From Streptomyces griseoloalbus (GTDB lineage: Bacteria > Actinomycetota > Actinomycetes > Streptomycetales > Streptomycetaceae), in assembly GCA_014650015.1 (NCBI GenBank), contig BMUD01000018.1, forward strand, positions 1-64,000: a stretch of 64,000 bases of DNA. Direction: 5' to 3'. This document shows, one piece after another, positions 17,468 through 24,827 of this stretch; the first letter of the stretch is position 1; each line of letters begins with the position of its first letter. Below the pieces are notes generated by a model that saw only the letters and a program-made list of their open reading frames with translations, did not search any database and was not told where the DNA came from. The position numbers were made by a program, and so were the translations under genes.

Positions 17468-18667
17468 ATGTTCGACTCCGTGCGCGACGACCTGCGCGCC
17501 ACCCTCGACGAGATCCGCGCCGCCGGACTGCACAAGCCCGAGCGCGTGATCGGCACCCCGCAGTCCGCGACGGTGAACGTCACCGCCGGCGGCCGTCCCG
17601 GCGAGGTCCTCAACTTCTGCGCCAACAACTACCTCGGCCTCGCCGACCACCCCGAGGTGATCGCCGCCGCCCACGAGGCACTGGACCGCTGGGGCTACGG
17701 CATGGCGTCCGTCCGCTTCATCTGCGGTACCCAGGAGGTCCACAAGGAGCTCGAGGCGCGGCTGTCGGCGTTCCTCGGCCAGGAGGACACGATCCTGTAC
17801 TCCTCCTGCTTCGACGCCAACGGCGGCGTCTTCGAGACGCTGCTCGGCCCGGAGGACGCGGTGATCTCCGACGCGCTGAACCACGCGTCGATCATCGACG
17901 GCATCCGGCTCTCCAAGGCCCGCCGCTTCCGCTATGCCAACCGTGACATGGCGGACCTGGAGCGGCAGCTGAAGGAGGCGGCCGAGGGCGGCGCCCGCCG
18001 CACGCTGATCGTCACCGACGGCGTCTTCTCCATGGACGGCTACGTCGCCCCGCTGGCCGAGATCTGCGACCTCGCCGACCGCCACGGCGCCATGGTCATG
18101 GTCGACGACTCGCACGCCGTCGGCTTCGTCGGCCCCGGCGGGCGCGGCACGCCCGAGCTGCACGGCGTCATGGACCGCGTCGACATCGTCACCGGCACCC
18201 TCGGCAAGGCGCTCGGCGGCGCCTCCGGCGGCTATGTCGCCGCCCGTGCGGAGATCGTCGCCCTGCTGCGCCAGCGCTCCCGCCCGTATCTGTTCTCCAA
18301 CACGCTCGCCCCGGTGATCGCCGCCGCTTCCCTGAAGGTCCTCGACCTGCTGGAGTCGGCCGACGACCTGCGCGTCCGGCTCGCCGGGAACACCGCGCTC
18401 TTCCGCCGCCGGATGACCGAGGAGGGCTTCGACATCCTCCCCGGCGACCACGCCATCGCCCCCGTGATGATCGGCGACGCGTCCCGCGCGGGACGCATGG
18501 CGGAGCTGCTGCTGGAGCGCGGTGTGTACGTGATCGGCTTCTCCTACCCGGTGGTGCCGCAGGGCCAGGCCCGCATCCGCGTCCAGCTGTCCGCCGCGCA
18601 CTCCACCGAGGACGTGAACCGCGCGGTGGACGCCTTCGTGGCGGCACGGGCGGAGCTCGACGCGTGA
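17468..18667 (+). CDS. kbl: 2-amino-3-ketobutyrate CoA ligase (glycine C-acetyltransferase)
   Basis: The 399-residue alpha-oxoamine synthase cleaves 2-amino-3-ketobutyrate with CoA to glycine and acetyl-CoA, completing the Tdh-Kbl threonine pathway. Motifs are [39 protein letters not shown], and the PLP-lysine site [15 protein letters not shown] with Lys near residue 245. The ATG at 17468 has AGGAG seven bases upstream; an ATG at 17429 overlapping the tdh stop would add 13 unconserved residues. Length and motifs are complete. Confidence 0.94.
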   Translation: MFDSVRDDLRATLDEIRAAGLHKPERVIGTPQSATVNVTAGGRPGEVLNFCANNYLGLADHPEVIAAAHEALDRWGYGMASVRFICGTQEVHKELEARLSAFLGQEDTILYSSCFDANGGVFETLLGPEDAVISDALNHASIIDGIRLSKARRFRYANRDMADLERQLKEAAEGGARRTLIVTDGVFSMDGYVAPLAEICDLADRHGAMVMVDDSHAVGFVGPGGRGTPELHGVMDRVDIVTGTLGKALGGASGGYVAARAEIVALLRQRSRPYLFSNTLAPVIAAASLKVLDLLESADDLRVRLAGNTALFRRRMTEEGFDILPGDHAIAPVMIGDASRAGRMAELLLERGVYVIGFSYPVVPQGQARIRVQLSAAHSTEDVNRAVDAFVAARAELDA

Positions 18668-18687
18668 GCGGAGCTCACCGCTGCATT

Positions 18688-18704
18688 TGAGACAATCGAT
18701 CTCA
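18688..18704. promoter_or_regulatory. LysR-type dyad overlapping the lysR start codon
   Basis: TGAGA (18688-18692) and TCTCA (18700-18704) are separated by seven bases, giving a T-N11-A-like dyad whose right arm runs into the start ATG. GACAAT at 18691-18696 sits seven bases before the ATG and could be the -10 of a leaderless transcript. Binding here would block both transcription and initiation. Confidence 0.45.
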
Positions 18705-19609
18705 TGATCGAGGCGCGGCGGCTCCACATCCTCCGTGCGGTGGCCGACCACCGCACGGTCACGGCGGCAGCCGCCGCGCTGTACCTCACCCCCTCGGCCG
18801 TCTCCCAACAGCTCGCCGCGCTGGAGCAGGAGACCGGCCACCGCCTGGTCGAACGCGGCGCCAAGGGCGTACGGCTGACCCCGGCCGGCGAAATCCTGCT
18901 CAGCCACACCAACGCGGTCCTCGCCCAACTCGAGCGGGCCGAGGCCGAACTGGCCGCCTACGGATCGGGAGAGGCCGGCACCGTCACGGTCGCCGCCTTC
19001 GCCACCGGGATCGCCCAGGTCGTCGCGCCGGCGGTGGCCCGTCTCGCCGGGACGTCGCCCGGCATCCGGATCCGCGTCCAGGACGCCGAGGGCGACGCCA
19101 GCACACCGATGGTCCTGGACCGGCAGGTCGACGTCGCCGTGGCGGTCGAGTACCGAGGGGCGCCGCCCTCCGACGACCCCCGGCTGACCCACGTACCGCT
19201 GTACGCCGAACCCTTCGACGCGGTCGTCCCCGTCACCCACCGGCTGGCCGACTCCGCCGAGGTGCCGCTCGCCGAACTGGCCAAGGACCCGTGGATCGGG
19301 CCGTACCCCGGCAACCCGTGCCATGACGTGGTCGTACTGGCCTGCGAGAGCGCCGGGTTCCAGCCACGCCTGGAACACAGCTCGGACGACTTCCGCGCGG
19401 TGGTCGCCCTCGCCTCGGCGGACGTGGGCGTCGCCCTGGTGCCCCGTTCCGCGCTGCGCGGCATGGACCTCGCGGGCGTGGTCGTCCGCCCGGTCGACGG
19501 TGTGGCGCCCACCCGCCGGGTCTTCGCCGCCGTGCGCCGGGGCGCCGAGGAGCACCCGCTGATCCGCCCGGTGCTGGACGCGCTCCGCGCGGCGGCCGGG
19601 GACGCGTAG
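18704..19609 (+). CDS. LysR-family transcriptional regulator
   Basis: The 301-residue protein starts with a LysR winged helix (MIEARRLHILRAVADHRTVTAAAAALYLTPSAVSQQLAALE, residues 1-41) and continues with the two-lobe effector-binding domain typical of the family. It follows kbl by 36 bases in the same direction and may regulate threonine catabolism, but no metabolite can be inferred. No ribosome site is present; the -10-like GACAAT at the right distance suggests leaderless expression. A dyad overlapping the start suggests autorepression. Confidence 0.9.
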   Translation: MIEARRLHILRAVADHRTVTAAAAALYLTPSAVSQQLAALEQETGHRLVERGAKGVRLTPAGEILLSHTNAVLAQLERAEAELAAYGSGEAGTVTVAAFATGIAQVVAPAVARLAGTSPGIRIRVQDAEGDASTPMVLDRQVDVAVAVEYRGAPPSDDPRLTHVPLYAEPFDAVVPVTHRLADSAEVPLAELAKDPWIGPYPGNPCHDVVVLACESAGFQPRLEHSSDDFRAVVALASADVGVALVPRSALRGMDLAGVVVRPVDGVAPTRRVFAAVRRGAEEHPLIRPVLDALRAAAGDA

Positions 19610-19645
19610 GGAACCGGCCACCGTCCGCGGGCAGTCCGGGCTGTC

Positions 19646-20284
19646 ATGCGTGTGACCTCTCTCCTTCCGGCCCCGACCGAGGCGGCCGGCCCGCTGTCGA
19701 ACCGCGCGCGGACTGCTGATCCGGTCCGGGCGGGTGGTGCGGGCGCGCCCGCACTGCCGCGCACGCCGGCGGCGTCCGGGACGCCAGTGACCGCGGCCAC
19801 GGCCCGCCATCCCCGCTCCGGGATATCGTCCCGTCGGGTTCTCGCCCCGCTGGGCCGTGCGGAGGCGGTTGCCTGGTGGAGGGAGCGGTCCGGGGCCGTC
19901 GCCGCCGGCCGGCTCGCCGTGTGGGCGGCGTACGAGGAACCCGGCCGGGTGCTGGGCACCGTGAGCCTCGCCCTCCCCGACAAGCCCAACAGCGTCCACC
20001 GCGCGGAACTGGTGATGCTGATGGTGCACCGCGCGGCCCGCGGCCGGGGACTGGGCCGCAGGCCGCCGGCCGTCGCGGAGGAGGCGGCCGCCGCGCGGGG
20101 CGTCACCCTGCTGCGCCTGGACACCGAGACCGGCCGTCCCGCCGAGCGCCTCCACCGCTCGGCCGGCTGGGTCCCCGTCGGCGCCATCCCCGACTACGCG
20201 GCGGACCCGGCCGGGGTGCTGCGGCCGACGACGATCCACTACAAGCGTCTGGGAACGGGCGCGATATCGCCTGCCACCAGGTGA
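19646..20284 (+). pseudogene. GNAT acetyltransferase with degraded N-terminal region
   Basis: The last 145 residues read as a good GNAT: AVAWWRERSGAVAAGRLAVWAAYEEPGRVLGTVSLAL, the acetyl-CoA loop RAARGRGLGRR, then LRLDTETGRPAERLHRSAGWVPVGAIPDY. The first 65 residues are low-complexity Ala/Pro/Arg and lack the N-terminal strand and helix of this family. At 19833-19843 the bases read PVGF in one frame and then LAPLGRAEA in the next, which looks like a single-base deletion inside the usual VGFLAPL block. In the acetyl-CoA loop, PP follows GRR where hydrophobic residues are normal. I treat it as a probable pseudogene; a divergent but working enzyme remains possible. Confidence 0.5.
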
Positions 20285-20301
20285 TTGTCAGTGGCAGCCG
20301 C

Positions 20302-20315
20302 TACGGTGCCTGCCA
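20302..20315 (+). promoter_or_regulatory. -10 element of leaderless YjbR gene
   Basis: TACGGT (20302-20307) is followed by exactly seven bases and the ATG at 20315. No ribosome site is present, so a leaderless transcript is likely. Confidence 0.4.
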
Positions 20316-20674
20316 TGCCGGATGCCGAAGACGTACGACGGATCGCCCTGTCCCTGCCGGACACGACGGAGAAGATCGCCTGGAGCATGCCCACGTTCCG
20401 GGTCGCGGGGAAGATGTTCGCCACCCTGCCCGAGGAGGAGACCTCCATCGCCGTGCGCTGCCCCAAGGAGGAGCGCGACGAACTGGCCCTCGCCGAACCG
20501 GAGAAGTTCTGGATCGCCGACCACGAGGCACAGTTCGCCTGGGTCAGGGTCCGCCTCGCCGCCCTGGAGGACGAGGGCGAACTGCGCGACATCCTCGCCG
20601 ACTCCTGGCGCCAGGCGGCCCCGCCGCGGCTGCTGGAGGCGCACCCGCGGCTGGGCCTGCCGCCCGTCGGCTGA
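20315..20674 (+). CDS. MmcQ/YjbR family protein (DUF419)
   Basis: The 119-residue protein matches the MmcQ/YjbR fold: MPDAEDVRRIALSLPDTTEKIAWSMPTFRVAGKMFATL, followed by the CyaY-like sheet with VRCPKEERDELALAEPEKFWIADH and a final WRQAAPPRLLEAH helix. These proteins bind DNA in some cases, but no pathway is established. The gene is isolated, converges on the transketolase genes and has a terminator-like hairpin after it. Confidence 0.88.
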   Translation: MPDAEDVRRIALSLPDTTEKIAWSMPTFRVAGKMFATLPEEETSIAVRCPKEERDELALAEPEKFWIADHEAQFAWVRVRLAALEDEGELRDILADSWRQAAPPRLLEAHPRLGLPPVG

Positions 20675-20726
20675 AAACCCCGGGGGGCTTTGTCAGTGCG
20701 CCGTGGCATGATCCGGGACCGTGATC

Positions 20727-20759
20727 GGCAGCCGGGGCCGGAGGGGGGCTCCGGCTGCC
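20727..20759. terminator. Hairpin between convergent yjbR and transketolase genes
   Basis: GGCAGCCGG (20727-20735) and CCGGCTGCC (20751-20759) form a perfect 9-base stem with a G-rich loop. The rest of the 290-base gap (20675-20964) contains no supported gene. Confidence 0.6.
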
Positions 20760-20964
20760 GGCGACCGGCGGCGTCGGTGCCGGGCGCCCGGAGGGTGCGC
20801 TGTTCGCCGGGGTGGGGGGCGTGGTCGTCTCGGCCGCCCCGTCGGTGGTGCCCGCCGCGCGACCTGGTCCGCGCGCAGGCACCGTCCGGCCGCCTCGGAC
20901 CTGGACGCCGCCCGGGCCTGCCGGAGGGCGTCCGCCCCGGAAGGGCGGGAAGGGGCTGACCGCC

Positions 20965-21888
20965 TCACGCCCCCACCGGTGCCTGCCGGCCCGCGCCGAC
21001 GAACCCGCCGATGCGTGCCCGCAGCGACCGGGCGTCGAGACCGTGCGCGGCGACATGCTCGTCGACCCGCCCGTACCGCCGTAGTTCGGCCCGGCCCACA
21101 CCCAGCCCCAGCACCCGGTGCGGCACGTCGGCGAGCGCGTCGTTCGCCGCCGCCGTCGACGTACCCGCCAGATACGGCTCGACGAGCACGACGTCCGTCC
21201 CCGACGTCCCGGTGGCGCGGCGCAGGCCGGCCGCGTCGAAGGGGCGGACGGTGGTGGCGTACAGCACGGTGACGTCCAGGTCCTGGGTGGCGTCGAGTAC
21301 GGCGTCCAGCACCGGTCCGACGGCTACCACGGTCCCGGTGCGTCCCTCCCTGACGGTGCGCAAGCGCTCCCCGTCCACGGGCAGCCCGCGCGTGTTGGAC
21401 TGGGCGGACAGTCGCACGTACACCTTGTCGTCACCGGCGGCCACCGCCTGCCGCAGCAGCGTCTCGGCCTCGTCCGGATGCCCCGGCACGTGCACGGTCC
21501 AGCCGTCCAGGGTGTCCAGCAGTGCCACGTCACCCGGTGCCATGTGCGTGTACCCGCCGGCCGGCCAGTCGAAGGAGGCGCCGGCACTCACCAGCACCGC
21601 TCCCGCACCCTGGTGGCCGAAATCCAGCTTGACCTGCTCGAACGGCCGCTCGACGAGGAAGCTCGCGAAGGTGTGCACGACGGGCCGAAGCCCGGTCAGC
21701 GCCATCCCGGCCGCTGCCCCGACCAGCAGCTGTTCCCGGATGCCCACGTTGACCACCCGGTCCGGGTGCCGGCGCCGTGCCTCGGCGAAGCCGTCCGCGC
21801 CGATCTCGGCGAGGACCACCGCGACCCGCGGATCCTCGTCGAGCAGCCGGGTGACGACAGGGGCGAAACGATCACGCATGGTGTCCAC
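20965..21888 (-). CDS. Transketolase C-terminal (pyrimidine-binding) subunit
   Basis: The 307-residue protein is the Pyr and C-terminal half of a split transketolase. It has DRVVNVGIREQLLVGAAAGMAL with the catalytic Glu, the YTHMAPGDVALLDTLDGWTVHVPG helix, and the C-terminal domain ending in a Gly/Arg-rich tail. With its partner it should move two-carbon ketol units using ThDP, but the sugar substrate is unknown. GTG 21888 is preferred, with AAAGGA nine bases upstream. A GTG at 21930 overlaps the stop of the N-terminal subunit gene and would add 14 residues. Confidence 0.87.
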   Translation of the reverse strand: MDTMRDRFAPVVTRLLDEDPRVAVVLAEIGADGFAEARRRHPDRVVNVGIREQLLVGAAAGMALTGLRPVVHTFASFLVERPFEQVKLDFGHQGAGAVLVSAGASFDWPAGGYTHMAPGDVALLDTLDGWTVHVPGHPDEAETLLRQAVAAGDDKVYVRLSAQSNTRGLPVDGERLRTVREGRTGTVVAVGPVLDAVLDATQDLDVTVLYATTVRPFDAAGLRRATGTSGTDVVLVEPYLAGTSTAAANDALADVPHRVLGLGVGRAELRRYGRVDEHVAAHGLDARSLRARIGGFVGAGRQAPVGA

Positions 21889-21926
21889 GGAACAGAGTCC
21901 TTTCACTGGTGGGGCGACGGGGGCGG

Positions 21927-22634
21927 TCACGCGTTCTTCGGTTCGACCCGGGCGACGACCACGTGCGGCCGTCCCGGATGCGGCGCGGTGAACGCGGCGT
22001 GGAGTGCGTCGTGGTCACGGCCGTCGACCGTGAGCGCCGACCAGCCCGCCGCGTCGAAGCGGGCGGCGATCCCGCCGGGCCGGGCGTACGAGGCGGAGGA
22101 GTTGTCGACGACGACGGTGTGCAGCCCTTCCAGGCCGGCGGGCCCGGCGAAGGCGATCGCCTCGTGGTTGCTGCCCTCGTCCAGCTCGGCGTCCCCGATC
22201 AGCGTCCACACCCGTGGCTCGTCGAGCCCCTGGGCACGCAGCCCCAGCGCCGTACCGACCGCGATCGGCAGCCCGTGCCCCAGCGACCCGCTGCCGATCT
22301 CCGCCCCCGGCACGAGCACGCGGTCGGGGTGGTGGCCGAGCGGGGAGTCGTACGAGCCGAAGCCCGGCAGCCACTCCACCGGCAGGAAACCCTTGGCGGC
22401 CAGTACGGCGTAGTACGCCATCGGCCCGTGCCCCTTGGACAGCAGGAACCGGTCCCGCCCGGGGTCGTCCATCCGGTCCGGCCCGACCCGCAGCACCCGG
22501 TCGTAGAGCACCCACAGCACGTCCAGCGTGGACGTCGCGGCCGGACCGTGCTTCTCGTCACCGGTCATCAGCCCCATCAGGGCCGCTAGATCCGTGTAAC
22601 CGTACGCATGTGTGCGTTCCTCGGCGATCGTCAT
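21927..22634 (-). CDS. Transketolase N-terminal (ThDP-binding) subunit
   Basis: The 235-residue protein carries the diphosphate-binding half of transketolase: DRFLLSKGHGPMAYYAVLAAKGFLP, GSLGHGLPIAVGTALGL, and the ThDP/Mg motif IGDAELDEGSNHEA...VVVDNSS. Split transketolases are common in archaea and some actinobacteria, often outside central metabolism. The ATG at 22634 is chosen because it coincides with the predicted transcription start of a MerR-type promoter (-10 at 22641-22646), giving a leaderless message. A TTG at 22655 would lie inside the operator. It is the first gene of a two-gene operon. Confidence 0.88.
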   Translation of the reverse strand: MTIAEERTHAYGYTDLAALMGLMTGDEKHGPAATSTLDVLWVLYDRVLRVGPDRMDDPGRDRFLLSKGHGPMAYYAVLAAKGFLPVEWLPGFGSYDSPLGHHPDRVLVPGAEIGSGSLGHGLPIAVGTALGLRAQGLDEPRVWTLIGDAELDEGSNHEAIAFAGPAGLEGLHTVVVDNSSASYARPGGIAARFDAAGWSALTVDGRDHDALHAAFTAPHPGRPHVVVARVEPKNA

Positions 22635-22640
22635 ACGGCG

Positions 22641-22671
22641 ATCGTGCGACCTCAACCGAACTTGAGGTCAA
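22641..22671 (-). promoter_or_regulatory. MerR/SoxR-type promoter of the split transketolase operon
   Basis: Read on the minus strand, -35 TTGACC (22671-22666) and -10 CACGAT (22646-22641) are separated by 19 bases. GACCTCAA and TTGAGGTC (22669-22662 and 22655-22648) form a perfect 8-base dyad within and overlapping the spacer. A long spacer containing a CCTCAA...TTGAGG dyad is the hallmark of MerR-family activators such as SoxR. The -10 ends six bases before the ATG. Confidence 0.7.
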
Positions 22672-22779
22672 GGTCTCCGCGAGGTGTGCCCCCGGTAAAC
22701 GAGTGCGCGATCACCGCTCCGAGTGCGGTATGGTTTCCGTGCGCGTTCGGCCGGGGGAATCCCCAGGTCAGACGGGCAA

Positions 22780-22853
<74 letters not shown>

Positions 22854-22873
22854 CTTTGCTTTTCGCAGGTCGG

Positions 22874-22904
22874 AGGCCGTCTTCTCAGAAAGGGAAGGCG
22901 GCCT
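22874..22904 (+). terminator. Terminator after tRNA-Pro copy 1
   Basis: AGGCCGTCTT (22874-22883) and AAGGCGGCCT (22895-22904) pair at nine of ten positions and end in a T-run, 20 bases after the tRNA. Confidence 0.7.
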
Positions 22905-23071
22905 TTGGTGTGTCCGGGGTGTGGCGGTCGCACCCCACGCCCGTGGCCGAAAGCCGCAGATCGTGACCGTGGTCCGTCGACCGCCGGCCTCCCCGGAGAG
23001 CCGGGATGCGTTAATCTCCCGGCCTGCGGCCTGATCGTGGGCGGCCCGAAGGGGTAGCCGGGGAGAGACAG

Positions 23072-23758
23072 TTGAGGAAGTTCGAGGACCAGGTCCCGTT
23101 CGTGGTCCGGTTGGACACCGATGACCGACAGGCGCTCTTCCACCGCGGCGATCCCCTGACCTTTCCCGCGAGACAGGTCCTGCTGCGGGAGCACGAACCC
23201 TCGTCCCACGTCCTGATCATCCTCTCCGGCTGGGCCAAGGTGACCTCGGCGGCGCCCAACGGGTACGAGGCGCTCCTCGCCCTCCGGGGACCGGGGGACA
23301 TCGTCGGAGAGCAGGCACTGCTCAGCGGACGGCCGCGCGGGGCGACCGTCACCGCGCTCGATCGGATCGAGGCGCTCGCCATCGACGCCGACCGGTTCGG
23401 ATCCCTGCTCGACGAGCGACCCGATGTCGCACGCAAGCTGCTCGCCCTGACCGCTGACCGCACCCGCGACAGCGACCGGCGGCGCGTACAGTTCGCCGCC
23501 CTCACCGTGCAGGAGCGGCTTGCCCTGCTCCTCCTGGAACTCATCCACACCCACGGCGAGGAGTCGGAGGACGGAGTGCAGCTCACGGCCGGGCTCACCC
23601 AGAGCGAGCTCGCAGGCTCGGTCGGAGCCTCCCGCGAGGCCGTCGCGCGACTCCTCAAGCAGTTGCGGGAGCGGGGCATCGTACGGACCGGGCGGCGCGG
23701 GATCATCGTCGTACGCCCTGACGTGCTGCGGCAGATGACGCGCTCCGGGAACGGCTGA
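23072..23758 (+). CDS. Crp/Fnr-family regulator with intact cyclic-nucleotide site
   Basis: The 228-residue protein has an N-terminal cNMP-binding beta-roll and a C-terminal winged helix. The phosphate-binding cassette reads GDIVGEQALLSGRPRGATVTAL (about 72-93) and keeps the Glu that contacts ribose and the Arg that contacts the cyclic phosphate, so nucleotide binding is plausible. The HTH is LTQSELAGSVGASREAVARLLKQLRERGIV (about 172-201). No Fe-S cysteine cluster of the Fnr type is evident. TTG at 23072 has GGGAG six bases upstream. It lies 154 bases before a cyclase-like gene, with a near-consensus CRP box between them, suggesting it senses or controls that cyclase. An inverted repeat GCCGGGA...TCCCGGC (23000-23023) in its own leader may be an operator. 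Confidence 0.88.
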   Translation: MRKFEDQVPFVVRLDTDDRQALFHRGDPLTFPARQVLLREHEPSSHVLIILSGWAKVTSAAPNGYEALLALRGPGDIVGEQALLSGRPRGATVTALDRIEALAIDADRFGSLLDERPDVARKLLALTADRTRDSDRRRVQFAALTVQERLALLLLELIHTHGEESEDGVQLTAGLTQSELAGSVGASREAVARLLKQLRERGIVRTGRRGIIVVRPDVLRQMTRSGNG

Positions 23759-23794
23759 CCGAGGACGCGGGACCAGCCGGCGCAGCCCGCATTC

Positions 23795-23821
23795 TGTGCA
23801 CGTGGTCACATTCCGAATGTG
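23795..23821. promoter_or_regulatory. CRP-like box overlapping a 15-base palindrome
   Basis: TGTGCACGTGGTCACA (23795-23810) matches the CRP consensus TGTGA-N6-TCACA at nine of ten specified positions. Overlapping it, CACATTCCGAATGTG (23807-23821) is a perfect palindrome. Both lie between the Crp-family gene and the cyclase-like gene, so one protein could be displaced by another here. Confidence 0.6.
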
Positions 23822-23912
23822 TTAACTTCCGTCGCCCCGTACTCCCGGATGCTGGCATCTTCTGGATGTCCACAAGGCCCTGAGCGGGCCGTTCCACCAG
23901 CGGAAGGCGGCC

Positions 23913-24827
23913 ATGCGCGAGCCTGTCAACCGGACCATCCTGCTCCTCGACATCGAGAGGTTCAGCCGTCGCGACGACGTGGTGCAGGCCGTTCTGCGGC
24001 GCACCCTGAACAAGATCGTGGACGAGACACTGGAGGCCGCCGGCGTCGAGGCCACCCAGCAGTACCGCGAAGACCGCGGCGACGGCCTGATCGTGCTGCT
24101 CAGCGGGGACGTGGCCAAGACGGTACTGCTGCGGACACTGGTCACCACCACTCCCGAACTCCTCCACGAGCACAACCTGCTCGCCTCGGACAGCGCCCAA
24201 ATGCGGCTCAGGATCGTCCTCGCCGTCGGCGAGGTGGCCCATGACCCGCACGCCGGGACCACCGGGGGACTCGTCGGACACGACCTCAACCAGGCCTGCC
24301 GACTGCTCGACGCCGACGTACTGCGGTCCGCCCTCGCCGAGCGCCGGGACGAGCACTGCGTTCTCGCGGTGAGCGCGCCGGTGTACGAGGGTGTGGTCCG
24401 GCACGGTCACCGGGGGGTCCGGCCGGACCTCTTCCGGCAGGCGGACGTCACCGTGAAGGACGGTACGCTGCCCGCCTGGATCCACCAGGGCGCCTCATCG
24501 GGCCGGACCCCGACCGCCCGGATCACCGCACCGGCTCCGGAACCCGACTCCCCTCCCGCGCGATCCTCCGCTCCCGCACAAGCCGCCGAGGCGGCCGAGG
24601 CTCACCCGCCCGCTCCCGCCGCGGGCCGGACCGCCGCTCCGGCTCCCGCCCCCGCTCCCCAGGAGCGGTCCGCCGGAGCCGTGTTCCACTTCCACGGCGC
24701 GCCCGTGATCCACGGCTCCCTCGTCGGTGGCGACCAGCAAGGCGTGAGCGGTGGCCAGGTCACCGGTGACGTAGTGCTCGGCGGCACCCGGACCGAGGAC
24801 GGCACCACGGACGGGAGCCGGCGGTGA
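23913..24827 (+). CDS. Class III nucleotide cyclase-like protein with Gly-rich interaction tail
   Basis: Residues 1-190 resemble a class III adenylate/guanylate/uridylate cyclase domain. RTILLLDIERFS holds the first metal Asp (Asp13), REDRGDGLIVLL the second (Asp57), and GGLVGHDLNQACRLLDAD (about 118-135) the Asn and Arg expected to stabilise the transition state. Residues 200-255 are Pro/Ala-rich. The C-terminus contains FHFHGAPVIHGSLVGGDQ continuing into a 24-residue Gly/Val motif (24714-24785) that recurs near the N-terminus of the next protein. The stop overlaps the next GTG. A single cyclase domain would need to dimerise. Product nucleotide unknown; cAMP, cGMP, cCMP or cUMP are possible, and a non-catalytic role cannot be excluded. 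Confidence 0.75.
   Translation: MREPVNRTILLLDIERFSRRDDVVQAVLRRTLNKIVDETLEAAGVEATQQYREDRGDGLIVLLSGDVAKTVLLRTLVTTTPELLHEHNLLASDSAQMRLRIVLAVGEVAHDPHAGTTGGLVGHDLNQACRLLDADVLRSALAERRDEHCVLAVSAPVYEGVVRHGHRGVRPDLFRQADVTVKDGTLPAWIHQGASSGRTPTARITAPAPEPDSPPARSSAPAQAAEAAEAHPPAPAAGRTAAPAPAPAPQERSAGAVFHFHGAPVIHGSLVGGDQQGVSGGQVTGDVVLGGTRTEDGTTDGSRR

Noticed and set aside
20675..20964. Arg/Pro-rich frames between yjbR and the transketolase
   Set aside because: They are antisense or low-complexity frames around a terminator hairpin with no ribosome site or family resemblance.
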